Below are positions 36,166-47,530 of a DNA stretch of 64,000 nucleotides, one piece after another. The stretch comes from Cepaea nemoralis (taxonomy: Eukaryota; Mollusca; Gastropoda; Stylommatophora; Helicidae): positions 248,001-312,000 of the forward strand of contig JACEFZ010017671.1 in the NCBI GenBank assembly GCA_014155875.1. The letters run 5' to 3'. Position numbers and translations under genes: made by a program. The notes under the pieces are model-generated. The model was not told the DNA's origin and made no database searches. It saw nothing but the letters and a program-made list of their open reading frames with translations. The first letter of the stretch is position 1. Each line of letters starts with the position of its first letter.

Positions 36166-36871
36166 CTGGGCAGAACAATTTCTGTAGTCTAATGTGTCTA
36201 TAATCTCTACTGATCCCCCCTTGCCTCCCACCGGAACCATCAAATACCTATCTAATCGTTGACTAATCTTGTTAGTTAAACGACCACGGGGAATCCCCTA
36301 TGTTCTACATATTCATGTTCCGATGCAATTCCCAGCATGCCCATCTTCAGGGACTCCCAATTTTCATTCTCCTACAGCGATTATTTACCAACGACATGCA
36401 TTCTTTCTTGCACAACCCATCACTCTCGTCCTTCACCTCGCTGCCTCAACGGACGTGGCATTCGATATATTTACAAACTGAATTTCTGTCAAACCAGACT
36501 CCCCTCGAGCAGGGACAGCACTTAGGCGGGAGCAAAGGGCCCTGTTTTGTATCTGTAATCAGTATAGCGGTCTGCAATCTGTCTCCCCATGTCCCTCGTC
36601 TTCTGCCCCTTGGGTATAGAGGAAAACAATGTTTCGTACTAGCAGTTTTTTTCCCCCTGTCTAAGCTGTCTCCCTTCAGCTAGCGTTTTATTTTTATAAA
36701 ATGCACACGGGGATCTTCACTAGTGCTCCAGTGTTATTCCATAGGCGACACAATGGTAATCTCAGCACTGTGCATGGAATCCGTGGCCCCAGCGAAGATC
36801 TTCGAACTCAGACTATAGATACCAATTAGACTTCATGACATAATGTATATACTTCTTTCATACTTGCTTTA
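36166..36871. other. No gene seen
   Basis: Unique sequence. A 127-codon plus frame (36300-36683) has no recognisable domain. Confidence 0.5.
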
Positions 36872-36931
<60 letters not shown>

Positions 36932-36999
36932 CGTCCGTCCGTCCGTCCGTCCGTCCGTCCGTCCGTCCGCCCGACCGCTCGCCCGCCTGCCTGCCTGCC
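36872..36999. repeat. (CTGT)n-(CCGT)n microsatellite
   Basis: CTGT to about 36925, then CCGT to about 36967, then mixed CCGC/CTGC. Confidence 0.95.
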
Positions 37000-37179
37000 A
37001 GCCATCTTTTTCTTTCTCTCTGGGTCGGTCTGTTTACCTATCTATCTACCCACATGTCCATGTGCCTCTTTCTACCTGTCTAACCACCTGTCTGTCTATT
37101 TGATTACTTTCTATTTATTCACCTGTTCGTCCATATATCTGTCTTCCAAGAATGTCTTGTCGTTTTATGTTTAAAACAG

Positions 37180-37184
37180 CCTGC

Positions 37185-37242
<58 letters not shown>

Positions 37243-37542
37243 CTCTCTCACTATCTTTGTCTCTTACTTAATCTCTCTCTCTCTCTCTCTCTCTCTTAGT
37301 CTCTATCTCTCACTATCTCTATGACTCAATGTCTTTTTATATGTCTCTATCGCTCTCTATCTCTCTCTATTTCTCTGTCTATCTATCTTTATCTCTTTAT
37401 TTCTCTCTATATCTCTTTATTTCTCTCTATATCTCTATATCTCTCTATATCTCTCTATCTCTCTCTCAATATCTCTCTTTATCTCTCTCTATCTCTCACT
37501 ATATCTATCTCTCTATGTTCTCTATATATCTCTAGCGCTCTA

Positions 37543-37596
<54 letters not shown>

Positions 37597-37600
37597 TGTC
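37180..37600. repeat. CT-rich low-complexity tract
   Basis: (CT)n with interspersed TATCTCTCTATCT motifs. It leads directly into the 38-bp array. Confidence 0.93.
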
Positions 37601-38591
37601 AAAGAGTATTTCTTTCTGCCTCTGTCTCCCCATATGCCGTATAGTATATCTTTCTGTCCCTGTCTCCCCATGTGCCATATAGTATATCTTTTATGTCCCT
37701 GTCCCCCATATGTCATAAAGTATATCTTTCTGTCCCTGTCTCCCCATATGCCATATAGTATATATTTCTGTCCCTGTCTCCCCATATGCCATATAGTATA
37801 TCTTTCTGTCCCTGTCCCCCCATATGTCATGTAGTATATCTTTCTGTCCCTGTCTCCCCATATGCCATATAGTATATCTTTCTGTCCCTGTCTCCCCATA
37901 TGTCATATAGTATATCTTTCTGTCCCTGTCCCCCCATATGCCATATAGTATATCTTTCTGTCCCTGTCCCCCCATATGTCATATAGTATATCTTTCTGTC
38001 CCTGTCCCCCCATATGTCATAAAGTATATCTTTCTGTTCCTGTCTCCCCATATGTCATGTAGTATATATTTCTGCCCCTGTCCCCCATATGCCATATAGT
38101 ATATCTTTCTGTCCCTGTCCCCCCATATGCCATATAGTATATCTTTCTGTCCCTGTCTCCCCATATGCCATATAGTATATCTTTCTGTCCCTGTCTCCCC
38201 ATATGCCATATAGTATATCTTTCTGTCCCTGTCCCCCCATATGTCATAGAGTATAACTTTCTGTCCCTGTCCCCCCATATGCCATATAGCATATCTTTCT
38301 GTCCCTGTCCACCCATATGCCATAGAGTATAACTTTCTGTCCCTGTCTCCCAATATTGCATATAGTATAACTTTCTGTCCCTGTCTTCCCATATGCCATA
38401 TAGTATATCTTTCTGTCCCTGTCCCCCATATGTCATATAGTATATCTTTCTGTCCCTGTCTCCCCATATGCCATAGAGTATATCTTTCTGTCCCTGTCTC
38501 CCCATATGCCATATAGTATATCTTTCTGTCCCTGTCCCCCATATGTCATATAGTATATCTTTCTGTCCCTGTCTCCCCATATCGGATAGAG
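37601..38591. repeat. 38-bp minisatellite, first block
   Basis: The unit is 38 bp: TATCTTTCTGTCCCTGTCTC, then CCCATATGCCATATAGTA, with GTCATA and CCCCCC variants. About 26 units. The array is broken by an hAT element at 38592 and resumes at 41753. Frames on the minus strand are shadows. Confidence 0.97.
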
Positions 38592-39237
38592 CAGTGTTTC
38601 CCAACGTGGGTCCCACGCCCCACAGGGGGGCAATTCGATTGTTAAGGGGGGCAATTCGAAAATGGACTCGTCCAGAGTTTAAGTAACCGTATGGCGACTC
38701 TCAGTCGCTACTCGAGCTTGGTAAATGTCCAGTATAAGTAAGATCTGTCCGCCATGTTAGTAGCCGTGATTTCATTGTTAGAGATTAGAGGCGAACTACT
38801 GGTTATACTGGGCTGGCACTAAGCATTTTGCGCTATTTGTTCTGAATGGTGCGAAATGCTTAGTGCCGGGATCTCAGTTTCTGCAGTGTTTCGCAGTAAC
38901 GCTCAGCATTCACCGTTGGTGTTAATTTGAAATAAGCGTCCGTTAAATTGTTGTAATAGTCTCGTTGTTTAAACAAAATATATACATTGTATAAATATAA
39001 GTGATGTATAAATGGTATGTAAATTCAATTGTTAATTTTTATTAATTTCAGTTTTAGAAGCATCATTTTCCAGAAACATTTGTCAAATGAAAAAGTATTT
39101 TCTTTCTTTTTTTTTGTGTGTGTGAGATAAATGTGCCATATATATTTAAATACGCATGTTTAGTCTAAGTTTACTCCAGTTCATATTATATTTTTTTAGT
39201 TTTTAATTGATCTTACATTTATTTCAGCCATAGTGAA

Positions 39238-41444
39238 ATGAGTGGTGCAAGCAAGAAAAAAGTTCGACAGTATTCGGAGGAATATTTAAAATTTGGTTTC
39301 ATACCCGCTGTCCACGATGAACGGTCACCTTTTTGTCTTTTATGCCAACAATGCTTGACCAACGATTCAATGAAACGAGGTCATCTTGAGGCACATTTGA
39401 AGGCGAAACATAATGGTCATATTAATTCAGATTTGAATTACTTTCAAACTTTAAAGAAAAATGTTGAAAAATGAGGAACATGAAAGTCTCTATTTACTGC
39501 TCATAATGCAACGATCAATCGTACTCTTGAGGCTAGTTATCAAATGTCATTAATCATGGCTAAATCTGGGAAAAGTCATACTATAGGGGAGAATTTAATC
39601 AAACCATCAATATCAGCATTTCTTAAAACGGTTGTGGAAAAAGATGACAAAGACTAAAGCTATGCCACAATGTAACAATACTGTTAGCAGAAGAATAAAC
39701 GAAATGAGTGAGGATATTGAAATACAACTTGTTGAAAAGCTGAAAACGAGAAATTTCTCGGTGCAAATGGATGAATCGACTTTGAGAGACAGTGAGGCCA
39801 TACTTATAACTAACATAAGATATACTGATAAAGGTGATTTTGCTGAAGAAATGATGTTCTGTAAATCATTAGAAAGCCCCACTACCTCCAAAGATATATA
39901 TTTAGTAAGCTAAAAAGAATTACTTAGATGTCAATAATATCCATCCATCATGTGCCATGCCGGAAAGCGTGGGCGGTCATGACTCGCCATTTCACTCGAT
40001 CACCAGAGTCGTGGATCAGCTCTTTGTTCCTGTCTCAACCATGTCATGTGGCCAAGTCATCCAGGTATTTACTTTTCGGTCTTCCCCTTGGTCTCTTCCC
40101 TTCGATCTTGCCAGTTGTCAATAAGTTCTACAATCCATTTCTTCTCATAACATGTCCAAAAAATTTTGACTGTCTACGTCTAATTTCTCTAATCAATTTA
40201 CGATTTTCATTTGTTTCCTGTAGTACTTGGTCATTGGTTTTTCTGTCTGTCCATGGTATTCTTTGCATTCTCCCCAGAAACCACATTTCTACAGCCATCA
40301 GATGTTTTTCAACTTGTCTGCTCATTGTCCAATAATATACCAATGACTGCTCGTGGTCCAATAATATACCAATGAAAAATATAACATCTTGTGCTGCAGA
40401 TGATGCTCCTAATATGATGGGGAAGTAAAATGGTTGCTTAAAATTGATGAAAGATGAGAATCCAGAAATGCTTCTTGTGCATTGTGTTATTCACGGGAAA
40501 AACCTGGTAGCTAAAAACATTTCGCCTCTTCTAAATGAAGTACTAAATTTAGTTATAAAGTGTATCAATGCCATTAAAGCTAGTGCCAAATGTGAACGGC
40601 TCTTCAAGTTATTTTGTAAAGAACAAAATGAAGACCATGTGATACATACATCACACTGAAGTAAGATGGCTCTCGAAAGGGAACTACTTGAAAAGATTTA
40701 TGGAACTATTTGATACTTTTGGTGATATTTTAAGCGACAAACCTGAAATGAAAAGATCAGTTTTAACGGTCGATGGTAAGGCATTTGTGAGTTATTTAGC
40801 CCTTATCTTTGAAAAACCAAATATATTAAATAAACAACTTCAGGGAACAAATAACACTCTTATCGATGCAAAAGCAACAATTGTTGGTTTCATTACCTTT
40901 ATTGAATTATGTCAGATATATATTTACAAAAAAAATTTTTTTTAAGTTTCATTGGCTCCAAAAATGTGAAGTGACTGATACCGCTATATATGTTATTGTC
41001 GATCATCTGAAAATTTTATCGGCTGATGTAAAAAAAAGATTTTCTGATTTGAAGCAAACTGATTTCCCAACTTGGATGATGCAGCCAATGTTAGTGGATT
41101 TTTCTGATATTTCAAATATGCAGCATCAAGAAGAACTCGCAGAAATGCAGAATCATGAGTCAATTAAAAATTTATTTAATATAAAAGGAGCAATGGCATG
41201 GCTTTGTGAGGAAACCGAAATCAAATATCCAAATACAACCAAATGTGCAAGAGAACTATTGTTACCGTTTCCATCTTCATATTTAGCTGAATGCGGATTT
41301 AGTGCCATAAATGATTTGCTGCTAAAAAAGAAAAGAAATCGGCTGGATATAACAAAACGGGGAGACTTGAGACTGAAGTTAACTAAATTGGAACCTGACA
41401 TAAAATCTCTTTGCAGCAAGCATCAAGCGCAAGGATCTCACTAA
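39238..41444 (+). pseudogene. hAT transposase with BED finger, broken (ZBED5-like)
   Basis: The first frame (39238-39474) starts MSGASKKKVRQYSEEY and holds a BED finger: FCLLCQQCLTND, then HLEAHLKAKH. It stops at TGA. After a frame change, 39545-39913 carries NNTVSRRINEMSEDIE, the catalytic-region MDEST and a GDFAEEMMFCKSLE block. A LINE tail interrupts. The frame resumes at about 40380 with ADDAPNMMG, an HCVIHGKNL block, then EVRWLSKG after another break. The final frame (to 41444) carries the C-terminal dimerisation region, with FPSSYLAECGFSAINDLL. At least four breaks plus the insertion show it is inactive. It resembles the BED-type hAT transposases from which vertebrate ZBED5/FAM200 genes derive. 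That placement is from memory of the family. Confidence 0.9.
39941..40358 (-). mobile_element. LINE tail nested in the hAT
   Basis: The minus strand encodes VEMWFLGRMQRIPWTDRKTN, then an REIRRRQSKFFGHVMRRN block and a frame-shifted C-terminus. The subfamily matches 53965-54765. CAATAATAT at 39932-39940 and 40359-40367 brackets it as likely target-site duplication, with a further copy at 40330-40338 from a 29-bp local duplication at the 5' junction. The tail is GATGGATGG. It lies inside the transposase coding region. Confidence 0.88.
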
Positions 41445-41661
41445 ATTTAAATAATAAATAATTACTAATAATTAAAATAATATAGAAAAATTTTCATTAA
41501 AATTATTTTGTACTTGAATTTCAGTTCTCCGTTATGTTTTGAAAATTTACTTACTGTGTTTGCTCAATAATTTCCTAATGATTTCTTCCTAAAACCTATC
41601 ATTCAAGTTTCTTTAGTGAACATTTCAATTTTTGAATATTAAAAATTATGTATATGTTTTT

Positions 41662-41692
<31 letters not shown>

Positions 41693-42833
41693 GCATAAGA
41701 ATTTTAGAAAGGCTTAGGTGGGGCATAGCACAAAAAAGGTTGGGAAACACTGGGATAGAGTATATCTTTCTGTCCCTGTCTCCCCATATCGGATAGAGTA
41801 TATCTTTCTGTCCCTGTCTCCCCATATGCCATATAGTATATTTTTCTGTCCCTGTCTCTCCATATCGGATAGAGTATATCTTTCTGTCCCTGTCTCCCCA
41901 TATCGGATAGAGTATATCTTTCTGTCCCTGTTTCCCCATATGTCATATAGTATAACTTTCTGTCCCTGTCTCCCCATATGCCATATAGTATATCTTTCTG
42001 TCCCTGTCTCCCCATATGTCATAGAGTATATCTTTCTGTCCCTGTCTCCCCATATGCCATATAGTATATTTTTCTGTCCCTGTCCCCACATATATCATAT
42101 AGTATATCTTTCTGTCCCTGTCTCCCCATATGCCATAGAGTATATCTTTCTGTCCCTGTCTCCCCATATGCCATATAGTATATTTTTCTGTCCCTGTCTC
42201 CCCATATGCCATATAGTATATCTTTCTGTCCCTGTCTCCCCATATGCCATAGAGTATATCTTTCTGTCCCTGTCCCCCCATATATCATATAGTATATTTT
42301 TCTGTCCCTGTCCCCCCATATGCCATAGAGTATATCTTTCTGTCCCTGTCTCCCCATATGCCATATAGTATATATTTCTGTCCCTGTCTCCCCATATGTC
42401 ATAGAGTATATCTTTCTGTCCCTGTCTCCCCATATGCCATATAGTATATTTTTCTGTCCCTGTCTCTCCATATCGGATAGAGTATATCTTTCTGTCCCTG
42501 TCTCCCCATATCGGATAGAGTATATCTTTCTGTCCCTGTTTCCCCATATGTCATATAGTATAACTTTCTGTCTCTGTCTCCCCATATGCCATATAGTATA
42601 TCTTTCTGTCCCTGTCTCCCCATATGCCATATAGTATATCTTTCTGTCCCTGTCTCCCCATATGTCATAGAGTATAACTTTCTGTCCCTGTCTCCCCATA
42701 TGCCATATAGTATACCTTTCTGTCCATGTCTCCCCAAATGCCATATAGTATATCTTTCTGTCCCTGTCTCCCCATATGCCATATAGTATATCTTTCTGTC
42801 CCTGTCCCCCCATATGTCATATAGAATATCTTT

Positions 42834-42986
42834 ACCCGGGAAGGTTAACCCGGTCAACAAATGCCCGCAGAAGTCGGATGTGTCGGCCTAACGTCGCAAG
42901 AACGCAGCTCTGCTGTAAACAGGCACAACGCAATCACGTCCGAAGAAACAAAAACTCCGGATGAACGCAGAAGAAGAAGAAGAATA
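42834..42986 (+). mobile_element. GAA-tailed short element, copy 1 in the array
   Basis: It starts ACCCGGGAAGGTTAACCCGG and ends CGGATGAACGCAGAAGAAG with a GAA-rich tail. AGAATATCTTT at 42823-42833 and 42987-42997 is the target-site duplication. It is related to the minus-strand copy at 22608-22732. No clear Pol III boxes are visible. Confidence 0.8.
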
Positions 42987-43149
42987 AGAATATCTTTCTG
43001 TCCCTGTCTCCCCATATGCCATATAGTATACCTTTCTGTCCCTGTCTCCCCATATGCCATATAGTATATCTTTCTGTCCCTGTCTCCCCATATGCCATAT
43101 AGTATATCTTTCTGTCCCTGTCCCCCCATATGTCATATAGAATATCTTT

Positions 43150-43305
43150 ACCCGGGAAGGTTAACCCGGTCAACAAATGCCCGCAGAAGTCGGATGTGTC
43201 GGCCTAACGTCGCAAGAACGCAGCTCTGCTGTAAACAGGCACAACGCAATCACGTCCGAAGAAACAAAAACTCCGGATGAACGCAGAAGAAGAAGAAGAA
43301 GAAGA
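43150..43305 (+). mobile_element. GAA-tailed short element, copy 2 by array duplication
   Basis: Identical to copy 1 except in the tail, and 316 bp downstream in the same flanking array sequence. It shares the same AATATCTTT junction. It therefore arose by tandem duplication of the array segment and not by a second insertion. Confidence 0.85.
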
Positions 43306-43473
43306 ATATCTTTCTGTCCCTGTCTCCCCATATGCCATATAGTATATCTTTCGGTCCCTGTCTCCCCATATCGGATAGATTATATCTTTCAGTCCCTGTC
43401 TCCCCACATGTAATATAGTATATCTTTCTGTCCCTGTCTCCCCATATGCAATATAGTATATCTTTCTGTCCCT

Positions 43474-45300
43474 TAGTTAGTTAGTTAGTTAGTCGACAGA
43501 TCATCCTTGTTGCACATCGGACCATTCAGTCCATAAGTGCTCGGATCCCCTCCTCAGCAAATCCCGCAGCGTGTAGCGGCTAGCGACGCCAGTTCTGTGT
43601 TGGTTTATCAATCTTCTTTGGCTTCCTGCGTGGTGTTCTTGTTTGGCCACCCCTCTTTTAATTTGCTGCTCTCGCAGTCTGGCCATTGTTGTAGATTCAC
43701 AGTCATCACTTGGTTCTTGCAAAAGTCTCACTTCTCGTAGAGCATTGAGAATGTCAGCCTGGTCCATGGCGCGTCCGCGCTCCACAGTAGCCTCACCTGC
43801 GAGCTTGTCAGCCCGCTCATTTCCTTGTACTCCCGCATGCCCTGGCACGAAGATGAAAATAATCTTTGCCAGCCGAGACCGCTTCAGAGGCAGCAACCAT
43901 TCTCTTCGGATCGACCCCTCCTCTATCCTCTTGATCATGTTCATAGAGTCGCTAAGGAAACAAGCCCTAGTGAATGTCTGTGTCTCGAGCCATGTTATTG
44001 CTTTACTTACTGCCATGACTTCCATGGTCAGGCTACTTGTGGTTTCAGTGAAAGCACCAGAGTCCTCCTTCACAATTCTCCCTCCGGCCCGAGCTGTAAA
44101 GGCCCATGAGCTTCTCACATGTCGGATGACCGATCCATCTGTGTAGATGACCGCGTCACTGTCTAGCGAATTCTCGAAAATCAACGCTTGTACTTCAGCT
44201 TCAACAGCAGCCGGATTTTCTTGTCTGCATTTTCTATCTAGTTGGATGCAAACTGAAAAGGATGTGCAGAAGTCTGTTGGCACTTGCACCCACTCCTCGC
44301 CAGGTTCTAAGTCCTCAAGTGAACACACCTGTTGAAGAATGTCTTCGGCTTGACCCATCCACGACCGTCCTCTTTTTAACCTGCTGCCCTTCACCTTCCT
44401 AATTTCACTATGCAGTGGATGCTGTGTGTTTGCGTTAATTCTGAGGTAGGCGCGTGCCCTGCAAACTTGTATTCTCTCTTCAATGGTTGGAAAATCAAGA
44501 AGGTAGCGCATCGCCCTGCATGCTGTATCTCTTGTACATCCAAGAATAATGCGCATAGCTTCATTCTGTATCCTTTCCATCCTTTCTATCTGCTTATGGC
44601 TGACAGTCAGGATTGCCATTGCATACTCCAAAACAGACATGACCAGCCCCTCGTACAGAAGACATAGATGGCGCTGCTCACAGTTTGCTGCCGCCATCAC
44701 CCGCATCGCTGCCAAACCCCGCTTGGCCTTTGTTATCACCTGGTCTATGTGCACATTATAAGCAAGGCTTCGATCAAACCGTATCCCCAGGTAATTCATT
44801 GCCTGCGTTCTTTCCACCGTCTCTGAACACAGCATTACAGTTGGTGTTGGATTGTTGACAATATGATTATTCAACGAGAACCAAGTCACTGTTGCCTTTG
44901 TTGGGTTGACCATTGCCCCAGCTTCATCACACCAAGTACTTATGCGATTGAGTTCGGTTTGTAGTTCCACAGCAACCTCCTCTCTATCCTTACCCTGACG
45001 ATACACTAAAACATCATCGGCATATGACAATGTCCTGCCAGGTCCAGTGATCTGCTCACTGGTGATTCTCACTGTGTAGGCGTTGAACAGTACCGGAGAT
45101 AATGGTGATCCCTGTGGTAGGCCAGGATATATTGTTGTTGGTTCCGAAGTCCAACTGCCACATCTAAAAACTACTTTTCGTTGGAAGAGGGCTGCAGCGA
45201 TCCAACTAAGGAAGAATGGACTAACGTTTAGTTCAAGAAGCTGAAACATTAAAAAATCCAGTGGTACTCTGTTGTATGCGTCCTCAAGATCAATCGCTTC
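43474..45300 (-). mobile_element. I-like LINE with RNase H, 5'-truncated
   Basis: Minus-strand element of 1.83 kb ending in a (TAAC)n tail (plus-strand TTAGTTAG at 43474-43492). TCTGTCCCT at 43465-43473 and 45301-45309 is the target-site duplication, taken from the 38-bp unit. Truncation removed the endonuclease and the first part of the reverse transcriptase. The RNase H domain places it near the I/R1-related clades. Confidence 0.92.
43501..45300 (-). pseudogene. Reverse transcriptase (partial)-RNase H of I-like LINE
   Basis: About 600 codons stay open from the truncation point to a TGA at 43503-43501. The frame begins at RT motif A (AIDLEDAYNRVP). It then shows motif B (GLPQGSPLSPVLFN) and the catalytic motif C (SYADDVLV), so both Asp of YADD are kept. 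Thumb and connection regions with YLGIRFDRSL and RIQNEAMRIILG follow. The RNase H domain has its four acidic positions: YTDGSV, EVMAV, LSDSMN, and GNERADKLAGEA, with GHAGVQ before it. It ends with a basic tail. With no stop or frameshift in 1.8 kb, the insertion appears recent. It lacks the upstream RT fingers and the endonuclease, so it is not functional. The in-frame repeat-derived residues upstream (45301-45441) do not belong to it. Confidence 0.92.
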
Positions 45301-45406
45301 TCTGTCCCTGTTTCCCCTAATGCCATATAGTTTATCTTTCTGTCCCTGTCCCCCCATATGCCATATAGTATATTTTTCTGTCCCTGTCTCCCCATATGTC
45401 ATAGAG
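45301..45406. repeat. 38-bp minisatellite, third block
   Basis: Nearly three further units of the 38-bp array between the LINE and a MITE. A last unit remnant is seen at 45835-45890 after the MITE. Confidence 0.9.
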
Positions 45407-45822
45407 CAATATTTCTCAACCGTTGGGGAATTCATCCCCACCCCGGGGGGAGGGGGGAGACTTTAGGGTTTCCTTGGGGTAATTAACATTATTTCAAGCT
45501 CGCGTTAATATCAGAACTGATTACTTCATATTGTTTTTCCTTCAATACTTTAAGATTCTGTACCTCTCACCCTTCTCAAATTCATTGTATAACGTAAGTG
45601 GACTCGCAAATCATGTTTTATGTAGACGTCTAAACTTGTTCTAGTATGTTATTAAATTTAGCTTCCATTTTTATGTATACTGTGTGGTGTTGTGGGGAGG
45701 GGCGGGAGTGTGAAGAATTAATAGAGAGGAAATACGAATGGACAGTGGGGGTGGGGGTGGGGGATGACGTTCTGAAAATATGGTGAAGGGGTGCACGGGC
45801 CAAAACAGGCTGAGAACCACTG
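45407..45822. mobile_element. hAT MITE, copy 1
   Basis: Ends: CAATATTTCTCAACCGTTGG (left) and the reverse complement of GCTGAGAACCACTG (right). TCATAGAG (45399-45406) and TCACGGAG (45823-45830) match at 6 of 8 bases as target-site duplication. The interior shares AATCATGTTTTATGTAGACG and TTAAATTTAGCTTCCAT with the other three copies. No coding capacity. Confidence 0.88.
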
Positions 45823-45890
45823 TCACGGAGAATGTCTTCCTGTCACTGTATCCCCATACATCATATGGTATATCTTTCTGTCTCTGTCTC

Positions 45891-46170
45891 CCCCATATTT
45901 CACTCTCTGTCACTCCACCGATTTCTTAATTTATTGTATTTGTTCCTGCATCTCTGAACCTATCTTCCAACATGAGTCCCTCTGTCTGCCTTCCAATGCT
46001 ACTGTCTCTATTTCTTAAATTCGCTGCCTGTCTACACCTCTATCTCTTTGATTCTCTTGTTATCTCTGCCAATATTTACATGAAATCCACTCTGTCTCTC
46101 TCCCTATCTCTGTGAATATCTCCAGTAAATGGACCCGACCCTCTCATCTCTGAGAATATCTCCATTACAT

Positions 46171-46242
<72 letters not shown>

Positions 46243-46312
46243 CCTATCTCTGAGAATATCTCCATTAAATCGACTCGCTGTCTCACTATATCTGAGAATA
46301 TCTCCATTAGAT

Positions 46313-46401
<89 letters not shown>

Positions 46402-46439
46402 CCCTAACTCTATCTCTGAGAATATCTCCAGCTCCTACA
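45891..46439. repeat. (CT)n tracts with a repeated spacer
   Basis: Two long (CT)n runs (about 46170-46237 and 46316-46398) separated by copies of CTGAGAATATCTCCATTA. The remainder is C/T-rich unique sequence. Confidence 0.9.
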
Positions 46440-46945
46440 CTCTCTTCCTATCCCTTTGAATATTTCCATCTATTCAACTCTGCTTATCTGTGCAAATATC
46501 TCAACATTTTCGTCTTTCCTTGTCACTGCCAATATCTCCATGACTTCATCTGCCCTATCACTGCCAATATTTCCATGTCGTCGTCTTTCCCTGTCACTGC
46601 CAATATCTCCATGTCTTCGTCTCCCACTGTCACTGCCAATATCTCCATGTCTTCGTCTCCCACTGTCACTGCCAATATCTCCATGTCTTCGTCTCCCACT
46701 GTCACTGCCAATATCTCCATGTCTTCGTCTCCCACTGTCACTGCCAATATCTCCATGTCTTCGTCTCCCACTGTCACTGCCAATATCTCCATGTCTTCGT
46801 CTCCCACTGTCACTGCCAATATCTCCACGTCATCGTCTCCCGCTGTCACTGCCAGTATCTCCACGTCATCGTCTCCCGCTGTCACTGCCAGTATCTCCAT
46901 GTCTTCTTCTCACATTTTCACTGCCAGTATCTCCATGTCTGTGAC
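46440..46945. repeat. 36-bp minisatellite
   Basis: Unit 36 bp: CACTGCCAATATCTCCATGT, CTTCGTCTCCCACTGT. About 12 units, most regular at 46590-46880. A 12-residue periodicity gives open frames on both strands, which are shadows. Confidence 0.95.
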
Positions 46946-47530
46946 CAGATGACTGTCTCTTTGAACATATCTCCTATTCAATGTCTGCCTGCCTCTGCGA
47001 CTGTGCCTATCTTCTCGGTTTCCCCCTCTCACTCCGTCGATCTTCTGGCTTCTTCCCTCTCACCACGACCGTCTCTATCTTTCTGATGTCTGTGTGTCTC
47101 TGCCTTTGTCCCTATTTCTGCGATTCCCTTCCTGCCTGCCCCCTCTTATCCCTCTAATCTCTTTTACCACTCGCTCCCTTCCACTCTGTCATCTCTTACT
47201 CTCCCTCGTTAATGTTTCATAAAATCCCCCAACAGTACAAAAGTATAGTGCACATTGAAAAGATCATGACATGAGTTGCAATATTATTTTGGCATCTGGT
47301 TTCCCCATCAGTACAAAAACACAGAGCACATTGAAGAGATCATGACAAGTGCTGCAACACTGTTGGCATCTGGTTTCTCCCCGGCTCACCCAGACATAAA
47401 GATCTGCTGCAACACAAGCTATTTTAGGCCTCATTCAACGAATGGATTTCTCCCAGCCCTAGAGGGCAGGGCTGTTCATTTATTTAAGCCAGTTTTACTG
47501 TGGATTATAGGGTCTGGTGTGTCCACATTA
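46946..47530. other. No gene seen; ~76-bp duplication
   Basis: C/T-rich to 47220. Then two related copies of about 76 bp (ACAAAA.TA.AGTGCACATTGA, GATCATGACA.G, GCATCTGGTTTC) at about 47230-47305 and 47306-47380. No gene recognised. Confidence 0.55.

Larger units (their letters stand above)
38592..41752 (+). mobile_element. hAT transposon, 3.16 kb, complete ends
   Basis: The left end CAGTGTTTCCCAAC (38592) and the right end, reverse complement CAGTGTTTCCCAACC (41752), form terminal inverted repeats. GGATAGAG at 38584-38591 and 41753-41760 is a perfect 8-bp target-site duplication within one 38-bp unit. The interior encodes a decayed BED-finger transposase and carries a nested LINE tail. A hairpin with about 17-bp arms (CACTAAGCATTTTGCGC type) lies at 38814-38868. 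A 24-G-class run lies near 41671-41694. Confidence 0.95.
41753..43473. repeat. 38-bp minisatellite, second block
   Basis: Same unit as 37601-38591, with many TCGGATAGAG variants near the hAT junction. It includes two GAA-tailed elements (42834-42986 and 43150-43305). Larger duplications are visible: 41806-42060 resembles 42420-42680, and 42675-42990 resembles 42990-43306. Confidence 0.96.

Noticed and set aside
35224..36203. Frames of 129-288 codons (LFPRTPTCSGRPVYQP type)
   Set aside because: The 49-bp unit is read successively in three frames, and all three overlapping frames are equally long.
41718..42368. 216-codon plus frame through the second 38-bp block
   Set aside because: It starts inside the hAT right end and continues only through repeat units.
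37540..43407. Many minus-strand frames such as MGRQGQKDILYGIWGDRDRK
   Set aside because: They are translations of the 38-bp minisatellite. They shift frame every unit and show no selection signal.
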